A DNA stretch of 64,000 nt from Dryococelus australis (GCA_029891345.1 CM057002.1:59138777-59202776), one strand, 5' to 3'; shown: positions 48,701 to 56,534, counted from the first letter of the stretch. Notes: a model not told the origin generated them from the sequence alone. Numbers and translations are program-made.

Positions 48701-49380
48701 CAGAATGTGTATAGAAGTAGATCTTAAGCAGGACTTTCAAAAGTGTTCATTTTACCGTGAACAGCCTATAACTGAAACTGCCTGTAAGCTAACGTTGGGC
48801 TTCCAGTCAGGCTGGGAAGCAAAGTTATATCTGTACTAACTTCCAATACATAAATACCTGACTGAAATCAATTGAGAAATAACATTTTCACCCTGAAATT
48901 GGAATTAACTTATGATTACCCTAACATGACCAAGAAAATACTGATGCAATTAATTAGGCAAAAAAATTAAAAATCTTCCAAATTAGGTTTAATTTGAAAA
49001 AAAAATGTGCCCCAAAATTTTGCAGCAACACACTACCTACATAAAGCAAATATGTTAGGACAGTATGTAAGCTGCTCCCGAATTATATTCTCAGCAGTAA
49101 GCAGAAAGATAACAAATAGATAACAAATTTTTCAATTAAGGTATTTCTAACTGTTATGCAGAAAAATTAGAGAAATTAGAGATATGTTGTAGACCTGTCT
49201 GGTCTGAAGCCATATTGGCAGTGATGATGATTGGTAGGGATTGATATTTGACGCTTGTTTCTTCCAGAGTTCCACGGACTTGACAACGAAGTCTTGGTCA
49301 AGGCTTTGACCACTTTGGCGAACAAGAACAAAGCAGAACTGATAACATTTGATGATAACCAAGGTGTGAAATTTTTTTGA
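18009..49380 (+). CDS. VPS25: vacuolar protein sorting-associated protein 25 (ESCRT-II subunit), five exons
   Basis: VPS25 is the small ESCRT-II subunit. Two copies bind the VPS22/VPS36 stalk on endosomes and recruit VPS20/CHMP6, which starts ESCRT-III assembly for multivesicular-body sorting. The joined exons (18009-18058, 27953-28098, 37155-37242, 45986-46116, 49268-49380) give 528 nt, 175 residues plus TGA; human VPS25 has 176. Intron phases 2, 1, 2 and 1 all match, and every intron is GT..AG. The N terminus has the conserved EWPWQFSFPPFFT (residues 5-17), whose PPFF contacts VPS22/VPS36. Two winged-helix domains follow (about residues 18-95 and 96-175), with LDEWGDMLYEW and TLFELTQGDNT in the second, and the conserved GVKFF at the C terminus. 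An in-frame TAG at 17979-17981 precedes the ATG with no other ATG between. No damage is seen. The introns (9.9, 9.1, 8.7 and 3.2 kb) are packed with transposon relics. Confidence 0.97.
19158..19385. repeat. hairpin-forming 92-bp tandem repeat in VPS25 intron 1
   Basis: Two 92-bp units (19202-19293 and 19294-19385) each begin with a palindromic core: TAGCCTG..GGGGCTA in the first and TAGCCCG..CGGGCTA in the second. Each ends with TTGTGAATATTTAA..TGCAGTTGCAT. The first core sits in a longer inverted repeat: GGCCTAGCC/GGCTAGGCC inside, flanked by TAAATAAATATCGTAATTATCTG-like sequence at about 19161-19184 and its complement at about 19242-19265. It has the look of a non-autonomous mobile repeat or a cruciform site; no family is recognised. 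Confidence 0.75.
19765..19812 (+). repeat. dispersed repeat, second copy at 21669-21717
   Basis: CCGAAAGTTATGGTATGCTC continues to GAGAAAATGG here, and a close relative (CCGAAAGTTGTGGTACAATC..CAAGAAAATGG) lies at about 21669-21717. Both contain a small GGTAY..CGTACC palindrome. The copies are about 1.9 kb apart in intron 1 and are probably termini of one non-autonomous element or two copies of it. Confidence 0.6.
19860..21740. other. intron 1 DNA without recognisable gene
   Basis: No coding sequence is supported. The stretch includes a short perfect palindromic hairpin (GTCGTG-GAATT-CACGAC near 20990) and GC-richer patches near 21.0-21.3 kb that could be element remnants. The frame at 21154-21435 resembles nothing known to me. 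Confidence 0.5.
21745..21791. repeat. compound microsatellite (CG)n(TG)n
   Basis: A CG alternation (about 21746-21760) passes directly into about 15 TG units, followed by a T8 run. Confidence 0.95.
22040..23671 (+). mobile_element. I/Jockey-type LINE fragment (LINE C), 5' part only
   Basis: From about 22.04 kb the DNA turns GC-richer and leads into a decayed ORF1 ending in three CCHC knuckles. No endonuclease or reverse transcriptase follows; AT-rich DNA resumes after 23.67 kb. It lies in sense orientation within VPS25 intron 1. Confidence 0.7.
23040..23671 (+). pseudogene. LINE C ORF1 gag-like protein with three zinc knuckles, broken
   Basis: Upstream of 23312 the frame with one stop reads CPDLIAISESEILHMLQTQY and LTATLILTFGVHDLPSVIKV, the conserved region before the knuckles in I- and Jockey-type ORF1. 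Then come VRVTQFIPAPPCCYNCKQF and three knuckles: CYNCKQFGHSSAKC (CX2CX4HX4C), CPKCADPLHPDSPQC, and CVNCSRGHPVWSKEC. Such proteins package LINE RNA. A TAG near 23310 breaks the frame just before the knuckles. Confidence 0.8.
23700..27940. other. rest of VPS25 intron 1, no gene seen
   Basis: This is AT-rich sequence with stops in all frames. GC-richer islands at about 25.78-26.35 kb and 27.0-27.5 kb (for example GCGCCGCTGG near 27482) may be old element ends, but I could not pair them. Confidence 0.5.
27953..28098 (+). CDS. VPS25: VPS25 exon 2
   Basis: It encodes the end of codon 17 to the first base of codon 66. The acceptor is TGTTTCTGTTTCAG|G and the donor ACA|GTATCC. The translation includes RAKQIQAWRSLVLEYYHSNK and SSLFSNNF, matching the first winged helix of VPS25 (human QKQLAAWCSLVLSF.. 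and SPLFNN). Confidence 0.96.
28190..29640. other. start of VPS25 intron 2, no gene seen
   Basis: No coding frame is supported. Overlapping minus-strand frames at 28475-28784 have no family resemblance. The last few hundred bases may be untranslated or deleted remnant of the gypsy element that begins near 29.68 kb. Confidence 0.45.
29680..31391 (-). pseudogene. gypsy 1 reverse transcriptase, RNase H and partial integrase
   Basis: The reverse transcriptase (31391-30825) shows SRIVLVPKDGG, FSTLDLWSGRD, LKCAPSTLQHMMARVL and the catalytic YLDNIII, where the family has YLDD. A short deletion has removed residues between the N-terminal blocks. RNase H remains lie at 30545-30180, with TDNKCIAWLDS and FMVEHVPGIENELPDHL. 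Integrase follows (30102-29690): DDHRLVGHPGTDQKHRHVAQ of the HHCC domain, CVNSQQ with the second cysteine lost, and LDIMGPYPRTPRRKHF at the start of the catalytic core. The rest of the core is absent. Confidence 0.88.
31620..31912 (-). pseudogene. gypsy 1 aspartic protease
   Basis: The minus-strand translation after RIPVDVNEQQ contains VDTAASHTFIP, the active-site loop of retroviral-type aspartic proteases with A in place of the usual G of DTG/DSG. A little further on is LGQTWLEG, the end-of-domain glycine block. Stops occur between them. Confidence 0.65.
31982..33244 (-). pseudogene. gypsy 1 gag
   Basis: The 5' part (33244-32777) is a cysteine-rich open frame of 155 codons (CEWC near the start; CSQC and CACC later) that I cannot match confidently. 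The next frame has the capsid-like stretch EGELVEWFVAKKVQLFRQLN and, after a frame change, LPDITAWVHSTLRLFL and MEGYVRRAAG, the usual end of a gypsy capsid domain. A knuckle-like CNTCPAPTFQWHKDC ends the region near 32050; its spacing departs from CX2CX4HX4C. Confidence 0.6.
33245..34720. other. stretch between gypsy 1 gag and the LTR-like block
   Basis: This could be the untranslated 5' internal region of gypsy 1 plus inserted AT-rich DNA (33.25-33.9 kb). A minus-strand frame of 157 codons at 34237-34707 begins right after the LTR-like block; it has a CRICSAAIERT segment and histidines but matches no family I know. No primer-binding site was recognised just inside the LTR-like block. Confidence 0.4.
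34721..35348 (-). repeat. LTR-like block with 16-bp inverted termini
   Basis: On the minus strand the block begins TGTTGGCATTACGTTG and ends CAACGTAATGTTAACT, giving terminal inverted repeats that differ only near the outer end. It contains an AATAAA on the minus strand (complement of TTTATT near 34834) followed by a GT-rich stretch, as in an LTR polyadenylation region, and a CCCCCC-rich tract near 35.3 kb. The 628-bp length, TG start and position upstream of gypsy 1 gag suggest a 5' LTR or solo LTR. No target duplication was found and the end is not the canonical CA. Confidence 0.5.
35350..37150. other. end of VPS25 intron 2, no gene seen
   Basis: AT-rich, with no supported coding sequence. 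It contains one Tc1-like terminus, listed separately. Confidence 0.5.
36625..36652 (+). repeat. Tc1-like terminal inverted repeat remnant
   Basis: ACACATCTCAACAAAAGTTT followed by TGCACTACC closely resembles the ends of a Tc1 family common in orthopteran genomes (CAACAAAAGTTTTGCATCACC type), from my general knowledge. No transposase and no opposite terminus are visible, so it is a fragment or a much-deleted copy. Confidence 0.45.
37155..37242 (+). CDS. VPS25: VPS25 exon 3
   Basis: It encodes codons 66 (part) to 95 (part). The acceptor is CTGAATTGCAG|GA and the donor AACAG|GTAACT. The residues QLPRDGILIILEDL and PLDKSKN align to human KLPVESIQIVLEEL and WLDKSKS. A longer frame on the same strand covers these bases but is not the coding frame. 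Confidence 0.95.
38585..39535 (+). pseudogene. Tc1/mariner-superfamily transposase relic 1 (sense, VPS25 intron 3)
   Basis: The N-terminal helix-turn-helix region reads FRETGSVLKGISSSRLLVTV and AFARSPRKSICVASHERDVP, then SVHQVLHKNL. After a stop and frameshifts come QPNDKPRRKTFAVGML, CFSDESMFRVS (the second catalytic aspartate), RHNCRICGTGNLHV, FFLWGFIKYIV and HHLDII..TNGA. This is the widespread insect transposase type with RRK, FSDE, QQDGAPPH and DFFLWG blocks. The QQDGAPPH block has been overwritten by a 21-bp C run and its aspartate codon is altered. The copy is inactive. Its terminal repeats were not found. Confidence 0.82.
39214..39234 (+). repeat. poly(C) tract of 21 bp
   Basis: An uninterrupted C21 run falls where the transposase relic should encode the proline pair of GAPPH. 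Confidence 0.97.
40280..41010 (-). pseudogene. Tc1-like (DDE_3-type) transposase relic 2, antisense in intron 3
   Basis: On the minus strand the frame near 40655 reads TNNAQYYSVAINKFPTPAST and CETIAWLSKGN, matching the DNA-Y-HSV..K.PT block around the second catalytic aspartate, here changed to N. Near 40454 it reads GHIVIHLPPYYSQ, then a stop and NSIDIISAK, matching LPPYH..LNPIE..W.. with the third catalytic glutamate replaced by D. The upstream frame (41009-40752) has HRKFMTFDSLGTVDLPG and WGYARWISFPN, which I cannot place. Terminal repeats are not visible. Confidence 0.65.
41040..42780. other. intron 3 DNA between two transposase relics
   Basis: No gene is supported. The part at 41.37-41.8 kb has a GC-richer, LTR-like look (TATTTAAG near 41622, then a TTATTATTATT run at 41807-41840) but no partner copy. 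Frames at 42001-42252 and 42517-42702 have no recognisable family. Confidence 0.4.
42790..43710 (+). pseudogene. Tc1/mariner-superfamily transposase relic 3 (sense, intron 3)
   Basis: The pieces in order are HFPGKPKSVQQAAHESGVS (42915-42975), ISYMIVWPDKATFKLIGTVN at the first catalytic region (about 43105-43160), VVGQAVNFPYLKVWCGLSTR, a FQQDSALPHY block (about 43375-43405), and a C-terminal end ADGGHFEYL (43678-43709). That DGGHFE ending is typical of one large insect transposase family. Stops and frameshifts are frequent. AGGGACACCTTGTA near 43829 may be its right terminus, a sequence common at ends of such elements. It belongs to a different subfamily from relic 1. Confidence 0.78.
44444..44680. 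mobile_element. MITE copy 1 (237 bp) of a family with ~30-bp inverted termini
   Basis: The left end AGGCCGTTCACAATAAAGTG continues as AGCACTTTTGAAG, and the right end is its near-perfect complement, CTTCAAAAAGTGCTCACTTT through CCGTGAATGGTCT. The interior contains no coding sequence. The flanks are TTAA on the left and ATA on the right, which recur in the other copies; a 3-bp TWA-like target site would fit PIF/Harbinger but is not proven. Confidence 0.85.
45010..45866. mobile_element. MITE copy 2 (outer), interrupted by copy 3
   Basis: The left end AGGCTGTTCACAGTAAAGTA is at 45010 and a diverged right end (AGAAGTGCTTCGTTAACC..CTGCAT) is at about 45838-45866. Internal sequence right of the insertion (GACTGATGCATG.. 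near 45700, a GGCCC block, then GGC) aligns to the matching part of copy 3. The copy is therefore an older, more diverged member split by the insertion at 45147-45560. It ends 119 bp before VPS25 exon 4. Confidence 0.75.
45147..45560. mobile_element. MITE copy 3 (414 bp), nested in copy 2
   Basis: The left end ATGCTGTTCATGATAAAGTG and the right end AAAAGTGCTCATTTTGTCGT..GAACAGCAT are inverted repeats. The interior is nearly collinear with copy 4 at 48348-48767, with shared blocks AATGGAAAGTAGTTCCATAT and AAAAGTGTTAGGTAACCATT. It inserted into an existing copy of its own family. Confidence 0.88.
45986..46116 (+). CDS. VPS25: VPS25 exon 4
   Basis: It encodes codons 95 (part) to 139 (part). The acceptor is TCTCGTGTGTTCAG|G and the donor CAAG|GTAGAC. 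It is the best-conserved exon: WYVYWHTLDEWGDMLYEWA and TLFELTQGDNTTDQ match the second winged helix (human EEWGKLIYQW and TLYELTNGEDTED). A nested MITE pair ends 119 bp before the exon. Confidence 0.97.
46920..47090 (+). mobile_element. tRNA-derived SINE in VPS25 intron 4
   Basis: The A box TGGCTGAGCAG (46929-46939) and B box GGTTCAATCC (46973-46982) stand at tRNA spacing. The CGCCTCCCACCAAGGCGA stem-loop between them is shared with the SINE at 54.0 kb. The body is shortened and runs into CA/CG/CT-rich simple sequence (47025-47075). The 3' end and target duplication are not clear. Confidence 0.8.
47578..47895 (-). CDS. weak candidate: minus-strand ORF with AAGATGGCG start in intron 4
   Basis: A 105-codon frame begins at an ATG (47895) in the context CCAAGATGGCGAGT, which resembles the YY1-type AAGATGGCG seen at the start codons of many housekeeping genes. 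The first residues are MASTEYSGCLGAY; a TAC|GTACGT donor-like site follows at about residue 13. The rest of the frame looks random and hydrophobic. I recognise no protein and no following exon. It could be a first exon of an antisense gene or, more likely, chance. Confidence 0.15.
   Translation of the reverse strand: MASTEYSGCLGAYVRFCHPHKCELFIHFHVLFLRCFRGSESYLYPIRQANSCSTFHSDVYFNGFPFYYLTIFFPGHARHSIILALPGDAFLLRWSQLNDVIFLFI
48348..48767. mobile_element. MITE copy 4 (420 bp) in VPS25 intron 4
   Basis: The left end AGGCTGTTCACGATAAAGTG and right end TTCATTTTACCGTGAACAGC then CT are inverted repeats of about 30 bp. The interior is collinear with copy 3. The flanks are TTAA left and ATA right. It ends 500 bp before VPS25 exon 5. 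Confidence 0.9.
49268..49380 (+). CDS. VPS25: VPS25 exon 5 (terminal coding exon)
   Basis: It encodes codon 139 (part) to the stop. The acceptor is TTGTTTCTTCCAG|AG. The residues EFHGLDNEVLVKAL, KAELITF and GVKFF, then TGA at 49378-49380, match the human C terminus (EFHGLDEATLLRAL, KAEIITV, GVKFF). Confidence 0.97.
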
Positions 49381-50450
49381 CCAGTACTGGTCAGTGTATT
49401 GGCTGCATTATGTTCACACCCAACCATTAATCGTATTATTGGACACATTGATTTTCATCTGACTGGAGTTCTGGGTATTTGAATCTTTCTGTGCTGCAAG
49501 GAAACTTAGCTTTAAACGTCATGTCTGTAGCTTTATGTTCATTTACCGAACCAGTGTCAAGAACTTTACACGTTAAGTATTTGCAAATAACACATTTTTT
49601 GCCATAATTTTATTGTAAATAGTATTTAATTTACATGTCGCTATATTTAATTTTTATTGTTTTACATATCTGTCAGTGATATTTATTTTGCTAGTAATCT
49701 AATAAGTGTGTTACTTCAAACATTTTTGTGTACACATTTAGTGTTGTCATGTATGTTACACTTTGCCATCATTAAGTGCCTGCAATGTAGTTGTATGGAA
49801 ATATGTAAATGTATAAAGGTAACTAACTAAAAGAGGCTCAAAATGTGAGTTGCTATTGCCACAAGTTGTTGTTTATGTTACTTAACCTATTGTAACCTTG
49901 TTGATGAGGTTAATATAACTTCATTGGTATTTATCTGAAATATAGGGTGAGAGATCACTAAGTGAAAATGAGATCTTGGTGTTTGAATCGTAAAATTGTT
50001 GAATGTTAAGAGGGTTGAGTATATATTCGGAGAACAAACATGCAGACTGAGGTAGAACATGTTAGTATTAATTTTGTCCATTTGCGAGCTTGAGATGTCT
50101 TTTAAATGTCATTCTTCAATCTGAATCGAATCTTGTAACTTTTGCAGAGATGGTGTGTTCAAAGCATCAGCAGAAAATGTTAGAAAGTCATCTGACAATA
50201 GCTAATTATCCATCCTGTTTTATGGGTATTGGTTAGCAAGAAATTAATAATTTTATATGTGTACCGAAAATATGAAGTGTTCAACTTGTACACATCGTAT
50301 GTGATGCCATATTCCACTTTTTACGCTTTATATTTTTTGAATAATTTGATATCAAATCCAAAACGTTCCTGGCTACAACCGTAACAACAAATACTAACTA
50401 AATTGTACAAATGAAAAAAATTACAAAATAAACTAATGCCGCAGGCTACC
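49381..50450 (+). other. VPS25: probable VPS25 3' untranslated region
   Basis: AT-rich sequence without repeats follows the VPS25 stop. The first AATAAA after the stop is at 50427-50432; earlier variants such as AAATAA (49595) are weak. The 3' end is inferred only. Confidence 0.35.
50427..50432 (+). terminator. candidate polyadenylation signal for VPS25
   Basis: This is the first AATAAA hexamer downstream of the VPS25 stop, about 1.05 kb away. A second one is near 50893. Confidence 0.3.
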
Positions 50451-53400
50451 ATGTGAGACATGTAATATTACCAAATTGCAGACTATACATATGAAAAAAA
50501 AGTTAAATATAAAGAAATTTTTGTATATTTTTAACATTATTTTAAAAATGTGTCGATTGTTATTTGGTAATTACATATATGTCAAGCGGTAGCCCACTGC
50601 ATTAGTCAATGTAAATTTTTTCAATTTTACAACTGCAGCAAAACAGAAAAAAATTTGTATTTTACATCAAATTATTCAACATATATAAAGTGTAAAAAAA
50701 TTTTATTCAAGTTAAATGTCATTACTTACAATGCGTATAAGCTGAACAATGTTCGGCACAATTATAAAATAATTAATTTTTGGCATTAAATACCCTTAAA
50801 TTTACCCCATTATTGTACATTAGTACTACATCCATACATATCTTTTAAAGTATCGCCATCATAAGAAAGATGTACATTAAACAGTGATTGGCAATAAAAA
50901 CTGTCATGTTTCAAATTTTGAGAACAGTAGTAAAAAGCCAAGTTGAGGTAAAAAAGTATTTTTCTTTAAGAAAATTCAATTTTTTAAATTGTGTTTTACA
51001 ACATAATCATTACGTGTCATGCTAAAATTTATTCCCACAAATAAAGGTGTAGCACGTTGAAATCTGTGTTTGAAATTGCAACAGTTAATTCACTTAAATA
51101 GTTTCTAAAAACGTACCTGTGTTCACAAATATAGTACATTTTAACATGGTACGGGGCTCCAGGGGTGGGAGAAGCAGTTCGTGTTGGAATTGGAGAAATT
51201 TTAATTGGAACATGCAAGGTTTAACGGCGCTGAAGCTGTAGAGCACGAGATGTGAGAGGGCTGTTGGACATCTACCCACGAGGCTTCCCTGGAGTGTCTG
51301 CTTGTGTAGTTAAGAGTATATTGCGATTATTTTACTCACTTTCATGCCTACTTAATGAGGATGTTGGCCCCCTCTGAACATCAGTAGATACAAAGTGAGG
51401 TTTTTACAGGCCACCTCACATGCCTGAAGACTGTAAATTGTGTGAACAATACTTACATATGGATTGCAGGAAGGCTGTAAGATGGTACAGCGCTAAACAC
51501 CAGCTGAGATTCCGTGGAATATTGCAAATTCATTTCTCACACATATAATATCCTTTGTCGTAATACCCTCCTGAAAGGCATTTACAAGCTAGCAGCTGTT
51601 GTGTAATGGTTACTTGTCATGGCAGGGAAAGTGAGCCCTGGGCTCATTACACATTCTAAGAATCGTGCCCCTGGGGCACATGAGCCTGCAGAGATGAAGG
51701 ACATTATTTTCCCAGGCAATAATGCAAAAATAAGCTTCTAAGGTTCCTTACTAAACTATTAACTATTGAATACCAAATGATTGGAGCAAAAAAGTTGAGG
51801 GCCCGGGGATTTGCCGGCGGCATATCCACCCTCAATGTTAACTTGTGTCAGACTGATTAACATGATGGCAGCCCAGGCTGGCGCCAAATTTATGAAAAAA
51901 AGAAATTACGCATTAACAGACTAAAACAAATTTATGAAATATTAAGCATTGAAAAGATAACATAAAACACTTAACAGAAAAATATTACAATATAATAACC
52001 TTTAAGAAAATATGTAAATTGGCATTGAATAATTATATAAAACAATTTCAGAATACAAAACTGGAATTTTATTTCAACTTTGGTGCATTTGTGCCTTTAT
52101 CACCGAATGAGTCCAAGTGGGAAAACATGCTAGAATGCTATTTCACTCAAGGGATAAATGGTGCACACAGGCTGCATGGAGTTTCAGGGAACTATTGGGC
52201 CCCAAGCCCTGTGGTTTCTTGGCTGGAAAAGACATCTGTTATTGTGTGGTTTAATCTCAGATGCAGGGTGGAGGAGGAGAGTTAAAATAGTATTTGGCTT
52301 CCAATTTGGACTATTTATTCCATTATTACTGTCTAACATATTGTTATTGCTGGCAGACTATTGGGATACATCTTAAGTTAGCTAACTGTGGGCTTAACTG
52401 AGATGGTTGGTTACTGGGTCTAGCTTAGCAATTATGGTAACAAATAATTTAATTAATATGTAAACAATGAAATCATTTAACACAGGGAGCTCAGTGTTGG
52501 AATTATCAATTTCTATAAAGGTTTATTAGATGACAATGTTTGTAGCTAAGGTTGAATAGTCAGATGCAAACACTGTGTGTTATGTATTGGTCAAACATAA
52601 TGCAGAGTTCCATCTTCTCAGTTTTGTTCTTTTAGCAGGAACAACCACACATTTTTGAACTCGGGCCTTTCATTACCAACTCCCTATTTCGTAGGGTTTC
52701 TGTTGACCCCCGCTGCTTGATGTGGTACAGTTTAACAAGTGTAACCAACATTCCTTCCTGTTTTGTCCTTGTTATTGCACCACAAAGGTGCTGAAGTGCT
52801 TTCAGCTCGCCTTGTTAGTATTAAGAGCAAGTCGGTGATGAAATTGTAATCTGAAAAATTGAAAATATTAAAAAACAGAATTTGCTAGGTAAAAATGTTA
52901 TGTCTTTGCTAAGATGTGAAACTATAAATAATAACAGTGTAGCAAATACGGCAGAAATAGTAGGATGCTAGGTTACTAATTGCATTGTAAAATGGAGACA
53001 AATAACATAAGTACTTACATTTTCTGTCTTCCTTTTACATTGTAATGTGTGGCAAATATGTATTAGTAATGATTATATAATGAAACACAGATGAACTGTT
53101 TCACGTTGATAGGAATTTAATTGTTTTATGTGAAGAAAAAAACACATGATTTTGTAACATTTCGCATCACTATGTTCTGTGCTTACAAAAAAACCAAGAA
53201 TTGTAGAATAAAATGTTGTTAAACAGGAGTTTGGATGCATATTGAAGAATGTATAAAGTAAAAACCATACAATAATGTTTTTGATAAGAAATATGCTGTA
53301 ACTAAGGAATTGCAGTAAGGTAGCAAGGCCAATTATGTTGAGTTTCTTCAGGTTTGCATATATTATGTAAATATTTGAAAATGTGATTTATTGATTGTGA

Positions 53401-53960
53401 TTTGTGATGCATTTTTAAATAAAATAATTTTGAGCTGTATGTGTACTTATGATTTTTCTGTGTGCACTCAGTATTTATTCTATTTTTATTTTAGTCTTAT
53501 GTAACACCAAGTATTCACATAGAGATTATACAGTAATTCCAAGGGATATTTATGTTGGTATTAGAAAAAAATAATGCAAGTCTGTATTATAATTCAGCTA
53601 TTCCTAATACACGACATGTTGGAAAAAAATGTAAAAATACTGTTTTCTAACTCCCTCCTCTCATTCACTGCTGCTGCTTCTATCCTCTAGCTTGGTTCGT
53701 AAAGTAATGTACCACAAAAAATTTGTTAACCTGTGTAAACTGTGCATGGAAGCTTAGAAAACTGGTCCCTTGCCTAGCACCTTCTCTCTCAAGAAAACAC
53801 CCTCCCCCCCCCCCCCCCCCCCCCCCCCATTTCTCTTCTTCCAAGTTGGCCAGAACTTCCTTCACTGTGCTAACTCTGCTGAGCTTTCGTATGCCACTGG
53901 ATGGCAGTGCTGTCACTATATGGGAACAGAGGTTCCCTAACTCTCGACTAGTTGGAGTGG
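50450..53960. other. AT-rich intergenic DNA downstream of VPS25
   Basis: I see no gene. A GC-richer part at 51.1-51.85 kb and frames at 52019-52376 have no family resemblance. A short self-complementary stretch TTGAGG..CCTCAA lies near 51795-51835. Confidence 0.5.
53804..53828 (+). repeat. poly(C) tract of 25 bp
   Basis: An uninterrupted run of C, preceded by CT-rich sequence. Confidence 0.97.
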
Positions 53961-53976
53961 ATCATACAGAATTATT

Positions 53977-54272
53977 CGGGGCAGCAGTGGCGTAGTGGCT
54001 AGCGCACTCGCCTCCCACCAAGGCGATCCTGGTTCGATTCCCGGCGAATTCGCTCCCAGATTTTCGCATGTGGGAATCGTGCTGGACGATGCCGCTTGCC
54101 GGCGGATTTTCTCGGGGTACTCCTGTTTTCCCCGCGCTGCTCCATCCTAGGGTCTCATTTCATGTCATGTTCAGGGATGATGGGCACCTACAGGTCCCAG
54201 CTGGAAAGCCTGTCACTTGGAGGGTGTTGCCTCGCCCTGGGTCCACCCCCCATACGCATTTATTATTATATT
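53977..54272 (+). mobile_element. full-length tRNA-derived SINE with perfect target-site duplication
   Basis: A 13-bp direct repeat ATACAGAATTATT lies exactly at both edges (53964-53976 and 54273-54285). Inside, the tRNA-like head has perfect Pol III boxes: A box TGGCGTAGTGG (53988-53998) and B box GGTTCGATTCC (54031-54041). A body follows with GGATTTTCTCGGGGTACTCC and CAGCTGGAAAGCCTGTCACT, and the element ends in an (ATT)n tail. The intact boxes and perfect duplication suggest recent insertion. The 296-bp length is typical of SINEs mobilised by a partner LINE. Confidence 0.95.
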
Positions 54273-54289
54273 ATACAGAATTATTTGCA

Positions 54290-56530
54290 GCCTTACAGAC
54301 TTCGTCCAAATTATGAAGCCAGCAGTATGTGTTTTGGTTGGACTCTGGACTGATACATATTTGAGGCTGTAAGACTCTGTTGCCATAATAAAAAAAATTA
54401 GTTGCTTGTGTATCAGTAAGGTAGTGGAACTCCCGATCAGTCATAGAGACTGCCATGACAAAAGAGTCATGATGTCAATTTTGTAGTGTTGTTGGCAGAT
54501 GATGTCTCTACAACCATAAGAGCCACTCACAACCAACTTGGAGAACAGAGTGGGGTGCCCCAATGTCGCCTCTAGCCAAATGTTAGATCAGACACTACCA
54601 GATGATTGTATTATTGGGTGCCATCATCTCATTCTGGTTCCTTCTATATCATTTGATGTGATTTTAAAGGGTATTTTATTTTAATTCGAAATCTAAAATA
54701 AAATATGCTCCTTTTCCTTTACTACTGGGGCGGCTACTCCTGGTTTCTACCTCTACCTGGTGAAACTATCAAATGGGTAAGCATTGATTCCCTCCTATTA
54801 GTTTAAAACTCTGGTTCTCTCCCGGAGTGTCTATAGACTGACTACATTGATTGCCTGGTTGGGTCATGGACCTTCCCTTCCTGGAAGAGGTGGGGTGACA
54901 CTGTTTAGAAGGAGAGACTTTAATTGAAAGAGGGGAATCAAACCCCAAGGTAAGTTTGACCACGTATGTTTTCCTCCCAGGGAGTACGGCCCAGCCTACT
55001 GTAAAGCTCATCAAAAGTCCTGACGCCAGTTGTCTTGGGTTAAATAAGGGGAAAACAACTGAAATATGCCTATGCAAAGCCCAGCCAGAAATTAATAGGA
55101 CATTTCTGAGTTTACGCTGTGCCGATAGGGTTCTGGTCCTGTTGGTTCCCCTGAAGGGATGAAGCCCTGTGTAACTGACACTAGCGTACCCGTAGTGGTG
55201 GGTTTGGGAAGTATGCAAATTTTTAATACCTTTCCTTTTAGCTATGTGAACTATGCAAGTAACAGCGGGTTCTTGTACAGGAATGCAATTGTAAGGTGGC
55301 GGGGTTGGTTCAAAACAAAACCCTTGTGTATCTGGGGTGTCAATATAATCGAGGTTATGTCAGGACCAGCCTATGCCTGGTAAGGAATCCCTGTCTTGCC
55401 TCAGAGAAGAGTGGAAGTTCGTCACTTGGAGTTATCACAATGCCAAATAGTAGTTCAATAATGTTTGTAGTTTCAAATACATCACGGTTGGCTGGAGTGT
55501 TCACTGGATTATTTAGTGCGTCTAACTCTCTTTGCAAGGCCAGACGGGCTAATCTGCCTACTTGGCTAGTTATACCTTTTGAATTGTAAGGCATTTCAAA
55601 AATAATCAACACACACAGTAGCGTACTCCCCTGAACGTGCCGTGTATACTCGAGCCCTCCTGGGTCCAGTCTTTACTACAGACTGGGACTGAGGTAATCA
55701 GTGGATAGATGATCTGGAGTCCCGGGTTTGTATCTAGCTGTAGGCCAATCGACCTGGATTGTTCCACGAGTATTCCTGGTCTAGTTCCGACATTGCGAAT
55801 ACTATCTCAGCCTTGCTCAGGCTGAGTGTGTCTTAAGAACTTCTGGTTTCGAGAGAAGCTAGTGGTTAGAAAGCTTTGAATTTGTGGCGCATAGGAACTA
55901 GTGAAAATGTACACACACTATTTATTCAGGGGGATTCTCATCCGCTTTTTACTTCAGACTGGGACTGAGGTAATGAGTAGTTGTGATTCTGGATAATTCA
56001 TGGTGAATGCTACTGGAAGTGTGGGTGTCAGAACCAGAGCAGGCGCGACTGCTTGACATATAAGTTGGGCGGCACGGTCCCGTTCCACCTGTCTCTCCTG
56101 CGTAGGATGTGGCAGTGCGAACCACGGCTTGAGAGCATAGTGAGCCAGATATTGTTCCCTACGTTTTCTACCGCTCTTCTTCTCGTGAGGCATAGAGCAA
56201 ACAGTTCTATAGTCTGCGCGATGTACTTAGAGAGGAAGGTTGACAGTGTAACCGAATTAGTGACTTGCCGGCACAAGCTCGATGAGTCCCCACTGATTCC
56301 CCACAGTATGCGGGCTGATCAGGGACGCGGAGCCGTGGGGGCTGCCAAGTGTCTACTGGTTGTGCATTCGCACTAGGATGAACGGCAAAACTTCAGGCTA
56401 CGGTCACAGCACACTGACTTAGTGCGAATGGTGAGAAGCAACCTGAGTCTGTCGTGCCTCCCGGTGTGAAGGTGTTTCTAGTGGTTGTGGCGTCGCTGTT
56501 TCTCCCCCATGAGCACTGACTTAGTGCGAA
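54290..56530. other. stretch without recognised gene; likely part of an unidentified element
   Basis: From about 54.75 to 56.5 kb the DNA is GC-richer, with fairly long frames on the minus strand (54769-55218, 149 codons; 55355-55612; 55954-56276) that match no family I know. It contains two direct-repeat pairs: CAGACTGGGACTGAGGTAAT near 55680 and 55955, and CACTGACTTAGTGCGAATG at 56412 and 56514. It adjoins the truncated integrase end of gypsy 2 and may be its 3' region, its LTR, or a different inserted element. Confidence 0.45.
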
Positions 56531-56534
56531 TGTG

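Noticed and set aside
51600-51700. tRNA-like look of TGTAATGGTTACTTGTCATGG with a downstream GGGCTCATTAC
   Set aside because: No acceptable B box and no pairing arms; too weak to report.
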